64,000 nucleotides of DNA from Cognaticolwellia aestuarii. GTDB taxonomy: Bacteria > Pseudomonadota > Gammaproteobacteria > Enterobacterales > Alteromonadaceae. Numbering within the stretch: position 1 is the stretch's first letter; each line of letters starts with the position of its first letter. The notes under the pieces were generated by a model, which worked only from the letters and a program-made list of their open reading frames with translations, was not told the DNA's origin and made no database searches. The position numbers and the translations under genes are program-made. The stretch lies in contig NZ_MUZV01000010.1 in the NCBI RefSeq assembly GCF_002000025.1, positions 62,001 through 126,000 on the forward strand. Direction: 5' to 3'. Shown here piece after piece: positions 1 to 8,138 of the stretch.

Positions 1-1545
1 CGCTTTAGTCGCTCCAACTAATGCTACTAAATGAACATTTTCTAAGACCGATAACCGCGCTAGTTGTTTAGGCAGCATTGCTAAAAATCGTTGACCGATA
101 TTGCCAATGCCAGCAACCACTAGTCCAATATTGCGGGCATCTTTGGTCATGTCTGCATGGATATTGTTAAGCCATTCGCTGGTACAAGGCTCAGGTAATA
201 CCGCAATATAACTATGCTTATTTTCTGCCTGAACAAAGTGCAACGTGCGCTGATGTCGTAATGCTCTTTTGAATCTAGCCCGCATATCGCCTTGCTTTGC
301 CACCTGATAACCAACAACGGCAATAATAGCAACGGGCGTAAACGATACTTGATTACCTTGACTCGCCAACCATTGGCTAAGGGCTTTTTGCTGCGCCTGC
401 GTTATCACTAAATAGCCTTCGGTTAAGTTATAACAAACCGGCGAAAACTCTTCAGCCGCCTTTTGACCTGACAGCCCTTGCAAGCTGACTGAGTGCGCGA
501 GAATCAAATCATTTAAATGGGTAACGGACAATTCTTGTTTCGCTATTTGACCAAACTTGCCTATTTCAGTACCGCTAACCTCTGGGGCAAAACTACTCGC
601 AACATGCAGGTGACTATTATGATGTGTTAATGGCTGTAAAGTTTTTTCATGCAATACCGGATTACCCAAACGGCCAAGTTCGTTAGCCACTGCATTCGGT
701 AAACGGTGTAGTTTTCTGGCTTGTGGTACAACTCGAGGATCAGCACTATAAATACCGTCAACATCCGTCCAAAGTGTAACATTGCGAGCCCCCACCAATG
801 CTGACATGATAGTCGCTGAATAATCACTACCATTACGTCCCAAGGTACAAGTATTTTGTTGCAGATCACGCGCAATATAACCGGTAACTACCACTAACTT
901 CCCTGGCTGTTGATAAGCTAAAAATTGCTTTTTGCTTTGGTTATAATCAATAGCGCAACTTTTTTCATCTGCCAATAACAAAAAGTCTCTAGCGTCTACC
1001 GTGTAACTTGGGCAAACTCGTTCACTTAATACTGCCGCTAATAAACGCGCTGACCACACTTCACCAAAAGCTAGTAAGTCATTTTGAAAAGCTCTGGGAC
1101 AAGTTACTAATTGCTCTGCTATCAAAGCGATATCAGCTGATAACATTGCGGTGAGCTTGACTGCACTACCAACATTGAGCAATGAACTGATTAAGCTAGC
1201 TTGCAAGCTTTGCAATTCTGCTAAGGCGGCATCTAATGATTGGCGAAATGATTTTACTAGCTCGTTATCATGGCCTTGTATTGGGTTTTCCTGCTGCTCA
1301 TTAACTGATTCAACAAACTCAACCGCCAACTGATATAGATTAAAAAGCGCATCCGTTGTGTCACCATTAGCTGAAACAACAACAATGTCGTTTAGCTGGC
1401 AATGCTGACTGATAATTTCAATAACTCTTTCAATACAAGCGGTTGTAGCTAAACTACTGCCACCAAATTTATGCACGTTACTGGCAGTTTTTGCTAACTG
1501 ATTTTTTGACGGCGTAAGCTTGACCGCTACATTTGACTCTATCAT
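1..1545 (-). CDS. metL: Bifunctional aspartokinase II / homoserine dehydrogenase II (3' end outside window)
   Basis: Catalyses the first and third steps from aspartate to homoserine, feeding methionine synthesis. Translating from the ATG at 1545 leaves the frame open to base 1, so 515 residues are seen. The aspartokinase signature KFGGSS is at residues 26-31. The conserved aspartokinase stretches LGRNGSDYSA and WTDVDGIYSADPR follow. The NAD-binding motif GIGNIG of the homoserine dehydrogenase half is at 479-484, just before the window edge, so most of that domain is missing here. It lies 82 bp downstream of metB on the same strand, the E. coli metBL order. That order, and the metJ neighbour, favour metL over thrA. 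Regulation is probably through the MetJ operator array upstream of metB. Confidence 0.95.
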   Translation of the reverse strand, partial: MIESNVAVKLTPSKNQLAKTASNVHKFGGSSLATTACIERVIEIISQHCQLNDIVVVSANGDTTDALFNLYQLAVEFVESVNEQQENPIQGHDNELVKSFRQSLDAALAELQSLQASLISSLLNVGSAVKLTAMLSADIALIAEQLVTCPRAFQNDLLAFGEVWSARLLAAVLSERVCPSYTVDARDFLLLADEKSCAIDYNQSKKQFLAYQQPGKLVVVTGYIARDLQQNTCTLGRNGSDYSATIMSALVGARNVTLWTDVDGIYSADPRVVPQARKLHRLPNAVANELGRLGNPVLHEKTLQPLTHHNSHLHVASSFAPEVSGTEIGKFGQIAKQELSVTHLNDLILAHSVSLQGLSGQKAAEEFSPVCYNLTEGYLVITQAQQKALSQWLASQGNQVSFTPVAIIAVVGYQVAKQGDMRARFKRALRHQRTLHFVQAENKHSYIAVLPEPCTSEWLNNIHADMTKDARNIGLVVAGIGNIGQRFLAMLPKQLARLSVLENVHLVALVGATKA

Positions 1546-1627
1546 TTCATTACCAAAGGACAATGAGCTTTTCAGCTCTATTAACAACTTGTATGTTCAT
1601 TTAAAATGCACAAACACATAACTTAAG

Positions 1628-2785
1628 CTACTGCTGACTGGCATCTAATGCTTGACTAAGGTCAGCCAAAATATCTGCAATATCTTCAATACCAACAGAA
1701 AGTCGCACTAACGATGCTGAAATACCGGCAACGAGTTGTGCTTCAACGGCCATACCGGCGTGCGTCATGGTTGATGGGTGACTGATTAAACTCTCGACAC
1801 CACCTAAAGATTGCGCCAAGGTGAATAATTGCAAGTGTGCAAACAGAGTTTTAACCGCTGCAACTCCGCCTTTGATTTCGAAACTCATCATGGCACCAAA
1901 ATCATTTTGTTGCTGCTTCGCCAATTCATGCTGAGGGTGATCGGCTAAACCTGGAAAATATACCTGATCAACGGCATCATGCTGAACAAGAAATTGCGCT
2001 ACAGCATTGGCATTTATTTGATGCTGTTTCATCCGTATTGGTAAAGTTTTTAAGCCTCTTAACGCTAAGTAACTGTCGAAAGCTGAGCCAGTAATACCAA
2101 TACAATTTGCCCACCAAGCAAGCTCTTCTCCCAGTGCTTGCTCTTTAGTTACCACAACTCCGCCAACTACATCACTATGACCATTGATGTATTTCGTTGT
2201 CGAATGAAAAACAATGTCAGCCTCTAGCAGCAAAGGTTGCTGTAATACCGGTGACAAAAAGGTGTTATCAACTGCGACTAATGCTCCAGCTTGATGAGCT
2301 TGTGCTGTGATACTGGCTATATCAACTACGCGTAACAAGGGGTTACTTGGCGTTTCAATTAGCACCAGTTTAGGCTTAGTCGATAGCGCCTGAGCTAAAG
2401 CGGTTTGATCATTTTGATCAACAACCACTAAGTTGAATTGTCCACGTTTAGCTAAATGGGTAAATAAGCGAAAACTACCACCGTAACAATCATGTGGAAT
2501 GACCACCGTATCTTCAACCGATAGCAATTGGCAAATAAGGTGTACGGCTGACATTCCGGTACTGGTAACAATACCAACAGCACCTTGCTCTAAATCAGCA
2601 ATAGCTTGAGCAAACGTTGCACGTGTTGGATTGCCTGTTCGTGAATAATCAAACTGGCGCTTTTCATTAAACCCTTTCAGGGCATAGGTACTTGAGAGGT
2701 GAATAGCAGGGATCACACCGCCGTGCTGTTGGTCACTATTAAGACCTGCCCTAACGGCGATGGTGGCAATTTTTTTCTCGCTCAT
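1628..2785 (-). CDS. metB: Cystathionine gamma-synthase
   Basis: PLP enzyme that condenses an O-acylated homoserine with cysteine to give cystathionine, the first committed transsulfuration step to methionine. The protein has 385 residues, normal for the Cys/Met-metabolism PLP family. The PLP lysine is predicted at K198 in the motif HSTTKYINGHSD. The SRTGNPTR stretch near residue 48 and the ETPSNPLLR stretch near 144 are family hallmarks. MetB, MetC and O-succinylhomoserine sulfhydrylase are hard to separate by motif; the adjacent metL and divergent metJ support metB. The promoter region carries five 8-bp units in phase that resemble met boxes, ending about 15 bp before the start codon, so MetJ repression is likely. 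Confidence 0.93.
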   Translation of the reverse strand: MSEKKIATIAVRAGLNSDQQHGGVIPAIHLSSTYALKGFNEKRQFDYSRTGNPTRATFAQAIADLEQGAVGIVTSTGMSAVHLICQLLSVEDTVVIPHDCYGGSFRLFTHLAKRGQFNLVVVDQNDQTALAQALSTKPKLVLIETPSNPLLRVVDIASITAQAHQAGALVAVDNTFLSPVLQQPLLLEADIVFHSTTKYINGHSDVVGGVVVTKEQALGEELAWWANCIGITGSAFDSYLALRGLKTLPIRMKQHQINANAVAQFLVQHDAVDQVYFPGLADHPQHELAKQQQNDFGAMMSFEIKGGVAAVKTLFAHLQLFTLAQSLGGVESLISHPSTMTHAGMAVEAQLVAGISASLVRLSVGIEDIADILADLSQALDASQQ

Positions 2786-2799
2786 GTCTGCTCCAGGAT

Positions 2800-2839
2800 A
2801 GACGCTTTTCTATTTAGATGTTTGGACGTCTACAAATCT
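2800..2839. promoter_or_regulatory. metB operator: MetJ operator array proximal to metB
   Basis: Five consecutive 8-bp units in exact phase: AGACGCTT, TTCTATTT, AGATGTTT, GGACGTCT and ACAAATCT. They resemble the met-box consensus AGACGTCT, with the second unit very degenerate. MetJ dimers are known to bind tandem met boxes cooperatively. The array lies directly upstream of the metB start and would overlap its promoter. Confidence 0.8.
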
Positions 2840-2862
2840 AAACGGTTTGTGGCGCGCGGTCA

Positions 2863-2886
2863 AGAACTTTAGACATCTAAACTTCT
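2863..2886. promoter_or_regulatory. metJ operator: MetJ operator array proximal to metJ
   Basis: Three consecutive 8-bp units in phase, AGAACTTT, AGACATCT and AAACTTCT, resemble the met box AGACGTCT. They sit about 135 bp upstream of the metJ ATG and 24 bp from the metB-proximal array. Separate arrays would allow independent repression of metB and autoregulation of metJ. Confidence 0.7.
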
Positions 2887-3020
2887 ACACATTCGTTATT
2901 GACTACCGCCCCACAACCAGTAAAATCAGCAGCTAAGAATAAACTTATCACCAACAAATCTAACTAAAAGATTTTGCGCCTGTAGGTTTATCGCAATTAA
3001 TTAAGCATAGAGGAATATTC

Positions 3021-3353
3021 ATGGCAGAGTGGAATGGCGAATATATTAACCCATACGCCGAACACGGGAAGAAAAGTGAACAAGTAAAAAAGATCACCGT
3101 GTCTATCCCTTTACGTGTGTTAAAAGTATTAACTGATGAAAGAACACGTCGTCAGGTAAATAATCTACGTCATGCAACTAACAGTGAACTATTATGTGAA
3201 GCATTTTTACATGCTTTTACTGGCCAACCTTTGCCAGATGATGGTGACTTAGCAAAAGACAACACACAAAAACTACCCGCAAGTGTGCGCAGAGCGTTAG
3301 AAGCACAAGGTATTACTGACTTTAGTGAATACGAAGCAGAAATTGAAGATTAA
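3021..3353 (+). CDS. metJ: Methionine regulon repressor MetJ
   Basis: Ribbon-helix-helix repressor that uses S-adenosylmethionine as corepressor and binds met boxes of methionine genes. The 110 residues are close to the 105 of E. coli MetJ and nearly colinear. The DNA-contacting beta-ribbon KKITVSIP is at about residues 23-30. The following [21 protein letters not shown] helices are the conserved core. The start is preceded by AGAGGAA at a good ribosome-binding distance. It is divergent from metB, with two operator arrays between them, and is followed by a strong hairpin terminator. Confidence 0.97.
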   Translation: MAEWNGEYINPYAEHGKKSEQVKKITVSIPLRVLKVLTDERTRRQVNNLRHATNSELLCEAFLHAFTGQPLPDDGDLAKDNTQKLPASVRRALEAQGITDFSEYEAEIED

Positions 3354-3382
3354 AATAAAGCCTAGCGCTTTATAAATAAAAC

Positions 3383-3406
3383 AAGGCGCTTAAAGCGCCT
3401 TTTTTA
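3383..3406 (+). terminator. Rho-independent terminator after metJ
   Basis: A GC-rich hairpin with arms AGGCGCT and AGCGCCT around a three-base loop is followed by a run of T residues. It starts about 30 bp after the metJ stop. Confidence 0.85.
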
Positions 3407-3497
3407 TTGCCTTGCAAAATGATGCTTAGCACGTCGTATGAAATTTCAAGCTGCTTTAATGCGCTAAAATAAAGTATCAAGTAAAGTGTTTTGAGTT

Positions 3498-3767
3498 TTA
3501 TTGTGCTGACGTACTTAAATCAGTAATCATGATATAACCTTCAGCTTGGTAATCATTGACACATTTTTGAAAACGATTCTCAATTTTAATTTCATCAAAA
3601 AAGCCCCAAGCATAAGCGTCACATTTTACTTTAATTTTTTTATCGTTCTGTAACACTGCGACTTTTTTTAATTCAGCAAAACCAAATTTATAAGCAATTT
3701 CAGAAAATTGCGTGTAAACAATAAAACCAAATGCCAACAAAACTATAAACGAAATTACATTTCTCAT
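3498..3767 (-). CDS. Small membrane-anchored or secreted hypothetical protein
   Basis: An 89-residue protein I do not recognise. Residues 5-20 form a hydrophobic segment after MRN, which reads as a signal anchor or an uncleaved signal peptide. The remainder is a short charged domain with two cysteines, in KCDAY near residue 48 and KCVNDY near 69, that could form a disulfide in the periplasm. It stands alone between the metJ terminator and the VOC gene. An AAGGA ribosome-binding site lies just upstream of the ATG, which supports translation. No function is assigned. Confidence 0.55.
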   Translation of the reverse strand: MRNVISFIVLLAFGFIVYTQFSEIAYKFGFAELKKVAVLQNDKKIKVKCDAYAWGFFDEIKIENRFQKCVNDYQAEGYIMITDLSTSAQ

Positions 3768-3967
3768 TATAAATCCTTATTATTTATTAAACATCAAGTT
3801 ATAAGCAATTAACAAACCAAAATAAAATCCTTTAATTTCAGTTAACTATAAAAACAATATTAATTGAGGAATGTTAATTTAGCTATATTTTAGTAATTTA
3901 AACCAACAACTTAAACTTATTTGTGTCAGCTAAGTTACCAAAGAATAAAACCGTAACAAATTAAGCA

Positions 3968-4381
3968 CTACCAGCTGGCATTATGTAACTGCAGTAAATC
4001 CCATTGCGTGCCATATAAGTCTTTAAATACTACCACTGTGCCGTATTCTTCTTCGCGCGGCTCTTCGGTAAATTCAACACCTTGCGCTTTCATTTCTTGG
4101 TAGTCACGCCAAAAGTCATTGGTTTGTAAAAATAGAAATACTCGCCCACCCGCTTGATTTCCCACTGATTGACTTTGCTGCGCATTGCTCGCCTTAGCTA
4201 ATAATATATTTGTGCCATTACCGTTTGGTGGTGATATTTGTACCCAACGTTTTCCGCCACCTAATTCAGTATCTTCAATAAGCTGAAAGTTCAATTTTTT
4301 GGTATAAAAAGCAATGGCATCATCGTAGTCTTCAACCACGAGGGCGATATTTGATATTCTTTGTTTTATGGTTGTCGTCAT
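3968..4381 (-). CDS. VOC (glyoxalase/bleomycin-resistance) superfamily protein
   Basis: A 137-residue protein with the two-halved vicinal-oxygen-chelate fold pattern: ISNIALVVEDYDDAIAFYTKKL at residues 9-30, and a second half from about residue 75 ending in the conserved DLYGTQWDLLQ. Members include glyoxalase I, dioxygenases and antibiotic-binding proteins. The substrate cannot be told from the sequence. The N-terminal half lacks the usual early metal-binding His, so it may be a non-glyoxalase member. It is monocistronic, separated from ccoG by a hairpin terminator and an inverted-repeat element. Confidence 0.85.
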   Translation of the reverse strand: MTTTIKQRISNIALVVEDYDDAIAFYTKKLNFQLIEDTELGGGKRWVQISPPNGNGTNILLAKASNAQQSQSVGNQAGGRVFLFLQTNDFWRDYQEMKAQGVEFTEEPREEEYGTVVVFKDLYGTQWDLLQLHNASW

Positions 4382-4423
4382 GCGTTGTTACTCATAATTG
4401 ATAGTAGCGGCTATGTTTAGTAC

Positions 4424-4691
4424 TTATACCCAAGTCACTTGAAAATGCAGTTTCAGAGTTAAGCTAGGAAATCAGCGCAAGGCACAGCACGCAGATAATG
4501 GTTATTCCCTTATCAAGTGCTGCAACGCTGCACTGATTTTCTAGCTTAGCTCCCGCAGGGCAAGGCGATAAAGGGTCATCTCCGGCGTTATTGATTTCGA
4601 CAATGGAACAACCATTCCTTTCAATCAATGCCTTGGTGCTAACCCTTTTTCGACTTGCTGAATCCTGCATTTTCAAGTGGTTTGGGTATAA
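4424..4691. mobile_element. MITE-like inverted-repeat element, about 268 bp
   Basis: Terminal inverted repeats of 26 bp lie at 4425-4450 and 4665-4690 and match at 24 positions; both ends read TATACCC outward to inward. A second inverted pair lies inside, about 4457-4476 against 4530-4549, with about 18 of 20 matches. No transposase is encoded; the short frames inside and across the right end are not convincing genes. The structure fits a non-autonomous miniature element. No clear target-site duplication is seen. It occupies the VOC-ccoG gap, the only sizeable gene-free stretch there (4382-4873). Confidence 0.75.
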
Positions 4692-4782
4692 CTATCATAA
4701 TTTAGCTATTTTACAGACCGCTGTTGAAAATTTAGTCAGTAGAGAAGCGGGTATTTTAGCGTATATGAAAGTAAATAAATTA

Positions 4783-4811
4783 AAAAAAGACGTTTATATA
4801 ACGTCTTTTTT
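4783..4811 (-). terminator. Terminator downstream of ccoG
   Basis: A hairpin with arms GACGTT and AACGTC and a five-base loop is flanked by A and T runs on both sides, so it could work in either direction. It lies about 60 bp past the ccoG stop. Confidence 0.75.
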
Positions 4812-4873
4812 ACTTGTAACTCATCAATGGCTATACGCTGAACAATAATGGCGCAAGGCCGCAGTGCAGTAAG

Positions 4874-6253
4874 TTAATTCGAGAAAAACTTGGTTACGGT
4901 TATCGCTTTTACTTCTGGCATATCATGTACACTGACCTGCAATGATACTTCACTGACACGCTCAGTGATCTCTTCAGGTGTCATCGTTAAATGTACCGGC
5001 ACACTGACGATTTCACCGCCTTTAATTAGTATTTCATTTGCCACACTTAAGGTAACATTGCTATTCAATACATTGATGTCAAACTGTCGATCAAGTTTCG
5101 ACTTATTGGTAATTTTTAATAAGTAGCTATTGGTCACATTGTCTTGAAAGTCGAGTTGAAATAATGCCCCACGATCACGTAAAACTGAAAATTCAATTGG
5201 CACCCGCACCTGAATGGTATAAACCATAAATAGCATGGCTAATATCGATAAAATACCATAACCGATAATTTTTGGTCTGAGCAGCTTGGCTTTTTTACCT
5301 AACAACGCATTTTCACTGGTATAGCTAATAAGACCTTTCGCATAATTAAACTGGCTCATGGTTTGATCACAGGCATCAGCACAAGCACCACAGTTAATGC
5401 ATTCATACTGCAAGCCATTACGAATATCGATGCCAACCGGACAAACTTCAACACAAAGATTACAGTCAACACAATCGCCTAAACCCAGCGCCTTAGGATC
5501 GTCTTTACGTTTACGACGACCACGATTTTCACCACGTAATTTATCATACGCCACCAGTAACGTATTTTTATCAAACATAGCTGATTGAAAACGTGAATAT
5601 GGGCACATATAAATGCACATTTTTTCTCTTAGCCAACCCGCATTACCATAAGTACAAACAGCAAAGAACATTACCCAGAATGTGGTTAAGCCATCCCATT
5701 GCCATTGAAATAAGTCAACATACAATGTTCTAGCCGGTAAAAAGTAGCTAATAAAAGTGCTGGCAGTAAGAAATGCCATTGCCCCCCAAATAAGGTGCTT
5801 AGCCGATTTTCTTGCGAAGGTATCGAACGTAGTTGGCTGTTTATCTCGCTTGATACGCTGGTTACGGCTACCTTCTAGCCACTCTTCAACCCAGATAAAA
5901 CTGAAAGTCCAAACTGTTTGCGGGCAAGTATAACCACACCAAATTCGCCCTAACCAAGTAGTGACAAAAAAGAGTAAGTAACAACTAACAATCAGCAGCC
6001 CAGCTAAAAGGGTAAAATCTTGTGGGAAAAATGTTTGTGAAAAAACATGGAATTGCTGTTTAGCGATGTCTAACAACACCGCCTGATGACCTTGAAAATT
6101 AATCCAAGGTATTAACACAAATAACAAAACAAAGGCTAAACCTGTGAATTGTCGAACTCGTTGATAACGACCTTTTTGTTTACGAACATAAACTGGGGAT
6201 TCAGACTTGTATGGCTTAATGATCAAGTCTTCTGCTTTATAATCAAACTTCAT
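4874..6253 (-). CDS. ccoG: Cytochrome c oxidase accessory protein CcoG (FixG/RdxA family)
   Basis: Membrane iron-sulfur protein needed for cbb3-type cytochrome oxidase maturation; the family is implicated in copper handling during assembly. The 459 residues show several hydrophobic segments, near 35-52, 82-102, 155-175, 190-205 and 335-352. Two cysteine clusters of the 4Fe-4S ferredoxin type follow: CVDCNLCVEVCP and CINCGACADAC. The membrane motif WCGYTCPQTVW is a family hallmark. The C-terminal third is the Ig-like FixG domain. No ccoNOPQ genes are in the window. A sigma-54-type promoter lies about 40 bp upstream and palindromic sites lie further up, next to an activator gene, so expression is likely sigma-54 dependent. 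Confidence 0.93.
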   Translation of the reverse strand: MKFDYKAEDLIIKPYKSESPVYVRKQKGRYQRVRQFTGLAFVLLFVLIPWINFQGHQAVLLDIAKQQFHVFSQTFFPQDFTLLAGLLIVSCYLLFFVTTWLGRIWCGYTCPQTVWTFSFIWVEEWLEGSRNQRIKRDKQPTTFDTFARKSAKHLIWGAMAFLTASTFISYFLPARTLYVDLFQWQWDGLTTFWVMFFAVCTYGNAGWLREKMCIYMCPYSRFQSAMFDKNTLLVAYDKLRGENRGRRKRKDDPKALGLGDCVDCNLCVEVCPVGIDIRNGLQYECINCGACADACDQTMSQFNYAKGLISYTSENALLGKKAKLLRPKIIGYGILSILAMLFMVYTIQVRVPIEFSVLRDRGALFQLDFQDNVTNSYLLKITNKSKLDRQFDINVLNSNVTLSVANEILIKGGEIVSVPVHLTMTPEEITERVSEVSLQVSVHDMPEVKAITVTKFFSN

Positions 6254-6291
6254 GATTTACTACTAGTACTAACGTTAGGATAATTGCCAAT

Positions 6292-6308
6292 AGCAAAATA
6301 TGAACCAA
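6292..6308 (-). promoter_or_regulatory. ccoG promoter: Candidate sigma-54 promoter of ccoG
   Basis: On the minus strand the sequence TTGGTTCATATTTTGCT fits the sigma-54 layout YTGG-N8-TTGCW with the invariant GG and GC ten bases apart. The predicted transcription start would be about 28 bases before the ccoG ATG. The element lies 75-125 bp downstream of two palindromic candidate activator sites. Confidence 0.6.
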
Positions 6309-6383
6309 GTTACACGAGTGTTTTAACCACATGTTTAATAAGTGTATTTTTATATTCAGTTAAAATACAAGACCTGAAAAATA

Positions 6384-6415
6384 CACGACATATCGCAGAA
6401 CCACGATATATCGTG
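6384..6415. promoter_or_regulatory. Tandem palindromic sites, candidate upstream activating sequence for ccoG
   Basis: The perfect 14-bp palindrome CACGATATATCGTG occupies 6402-6415. A related site, CACGACATATCGCA, lies 18 bp away at 6384-6397. They are about 105-135 bp upstream of the predicted ccoG start, the usual position for enhancer sites of sigma-54 activators. A third related site precedes the activator gene itself at 7900-7913. Confidence 0.55.
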
Positions 6416-6435
6416 TAACTTGATAAATAAATTAA

Positions 6436-7884
6436 CTAGCTGGGTCGGCTAATGTGCAATTTTTTCATACGAGATCGTAATGTACTTTCAGGTAAAGCTA
6501 ATTGTTTAGCTGCCCCCATATCACCACCAATACGCCATTTACATGCTTTCAATGTCGTTAAAATATGTCGAGCTTCAACTTGCGCTAAAGTTTCTGCTAA
6601 CTTTGGCGCTACTGCTTTTTCGCTACTTTTAAAATTAAAATTTAAAATTGATGTTGAACTTAAAATCATTTCACGCTCGAGGATATTTTGTAACTCTCGA
6701 ATGTTGCCAGGCCATTGATATTGCATAAGTTGTGTTAAGCTACGATTGCTTATCGCGCTAATGCTTTTTCCCAACTTTGTATTTAATGTCGCAATAATTG
6801 CCTGTGATAATAGTGGTATATCTTCTTGACGTTCACGTAGTGGCGGCACGGTCACAGGAAAAACATTTAAACGATAGAATAGGTCAATTCTAAATGTGCC
6901 ATTGGCAATCATCGTCGATAGATCACGATTGGTAGCAGCGATAATACGTATATTTACCTTGATGGTTTCGCTACCACCGACCCTTTCGAACTCTTGCTCT
7001 TGTAGAACTCGTAGTAACTTCCCTTGCGCTTCCATTGATAGCTCACCAATTTCATCCAAAAACAGTGTGCCACCATTAGCCAGTTCAAAACGCCCTTTGC
7101 GGCGTTCAACAGCGCCAGTGAATGCACCTTTTTCATGACCAAAAAGCTCTGACTCCAACAAGCTAGGTGTAAAGGCTGCGCAATTAACTTTCACCATTGT
7201 AGAATTTTTACGTTGGCTAAGGGCATGTATATTACGGGCAACAAGCTCTTTACCTGTACCGTTCTCTCCTAAAATCAATACCGTACTATCGGTTTGTGCT
7301 ACCAGTTCAACTTGTGACAGCATTTGTCTGACAATGGCACTTTTACCTACTAAGCCTGCAGACGACCACTCTTGGGCAAGTTCATTCTGTAAATAAGTAT
7401 TTTCAGCTTTAAGTTGCTCGGTAAGAGACTGCACGTTTTCTAACGCACTACGCAATGCTAATTCAATTTGTTGCTGCTGGCTTACATCACGAAATACCGC
7501 GACAGCACCGATCAAGTGATTATTTTTATAAACCGCCTGTGTGGTATATTCAACCGGAAAACTACTCCCATCTTTTCGCCAAAACACTTCGCCACTGACT
7601 TGACGAGAAATACCATCAATTGCCGTATTAAAGATTTTGCAATCACAAGCAGGATAAGGTTCACCATTACTATAACTATGATGATGAAATTGATGAATAT
7701 TTTTGCCAAGCAACTCAGTAGAAGACCAGCCTGTCATCGCTTCAGCTGCGGGGTTAATAAAAATTGCTCGCCCTTGAGCATCTAAGCCATATATCCCTTC
7801 ACCAACCGCGTTGAGTAATAATTCTGAGTCAGCAAGGTAGGCTTTTATTTCTGAATTCATTTCATTCGTCATCAATAATTTCAC
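6436..7884 (-). CDS. PAS-domain sigma-54-dependent transcriptional activator
   Basis: Enhancer-binding protein predicted to open sigma-54 promoters by ATP hydrolysis. Domain order in 482 residues: a PAS sensor at about 18-135, a short coiled coil at 136-172, an AAA+ domain with Walker A GENGTGKE at 206-213, the sigma-54-contacting GAFTGA at 253-258, Walker B GGTLFLDE at 271-278, and a Fis-type helix-turn-helix at about 440-478. There is no receiver domain, so the PAS domain itself is the probable input. It contains HHHSYSNGEPYPACDC near 67-82, whose His and Cys residues could bind metal or heme. The listed start is GTG; an in-frame ATG lies four codons on. The nearest target is ccoG, and a matching palindrome sits before its own start, suggesting autoregulation. 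The signal is unknown. Confidence 0.9.
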   Translation of the reverse strand: MKLLMTNEMNSEIKAYLADSELLLNAVGEGIYGLDAQGRAIFINPAAEAMTGWSSTELLGKNIHQFHHHSYSNGEPYPACDCKIFNTAIDGISRQVSGEVFWRKDGSSFPVEYTTQAVYKNNHLIGAVAVFRDVSQQQQIELALRSALENVQSLTEQLKAENTYLQNELAQEWSSAGLVGKSAIVRQMLSQVELVAQTDSTVLILGENGTGKELVARNIHALSQRKNSTMVKVNCAAFTPSLLESELFGHEKGAFTGAVERRKGRFELANGGTLFLDEIGELSMEAQGKLLRVLQEQEFERVGGSETIKVNIRIIAATNRDLSTMIANGTFRIDLFYRLNVFPVTVPPLRERQEDIPLLSQAIIATLNTKLGKSISAISNRSLTQLMQYQWPGNIRELQNILEREMILSSTSILNFNFKSSEKAVAPKLAETLAQVEARHILTTLKACKWRIGGDMGAAKQLALPESTLRSRMKKLHISRPS

Positions 7885-7899
7885 TTGTCACAATTAGGC

Positions 7900-7913
7900 C
7901 ACGATATTTCGAG
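7900..7913. promoter_or_regulatory. Palindrome-like site upstream of the sigma-54 activator
   Basis: CACGATATTTCGAG matches the 14-bp palindrome at 6402-6415 at 12 of 14 positions and lies about 16 bp upstream of the activator's start codon. This position fits autorepression. The evidence is similarity only. Confidence 0.4.
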
Positions 7914-8138
7914 GTTATTATGCTGGATATTGGCTCAATATAAAAGCCATTACTTAATGGATTAATTTTCAGCTATTTGTTGATGTAATCGAGTATTTAT
8001 TTAGCACAAATATCTAATACTCTTATATATCTCACGGTGACTTCAAATGTCAGGATTGAGCTGAAACTTGTATCTTGGTTGTGCATGAGTATAGTTCGTA
8101 AGCTGTACTTAAGGACTTTACATTAATGGCAGGACAGT

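Noticed and set aside
3470-3485. 15-bp string AAGTATCAAGTAAAG repeated near 52.63 kb
   Set aside because: In 64 kb of AT-rich sequence one or two such matches are expected by chance, and the flanks do not match.
4464-4676. Minus-strand frame inside the MITE-like element
   Set aside because: The frame is fully contained in the repeat, with no recognisable domain; the repeat structure explains the sequence.
4591-4848. Short plus-strand frame across the right end of the MITE-like element
   Set aside because: It runs through the inverted repeat and the ccoG terminator, has no family resemblance, and is best explained by chance.
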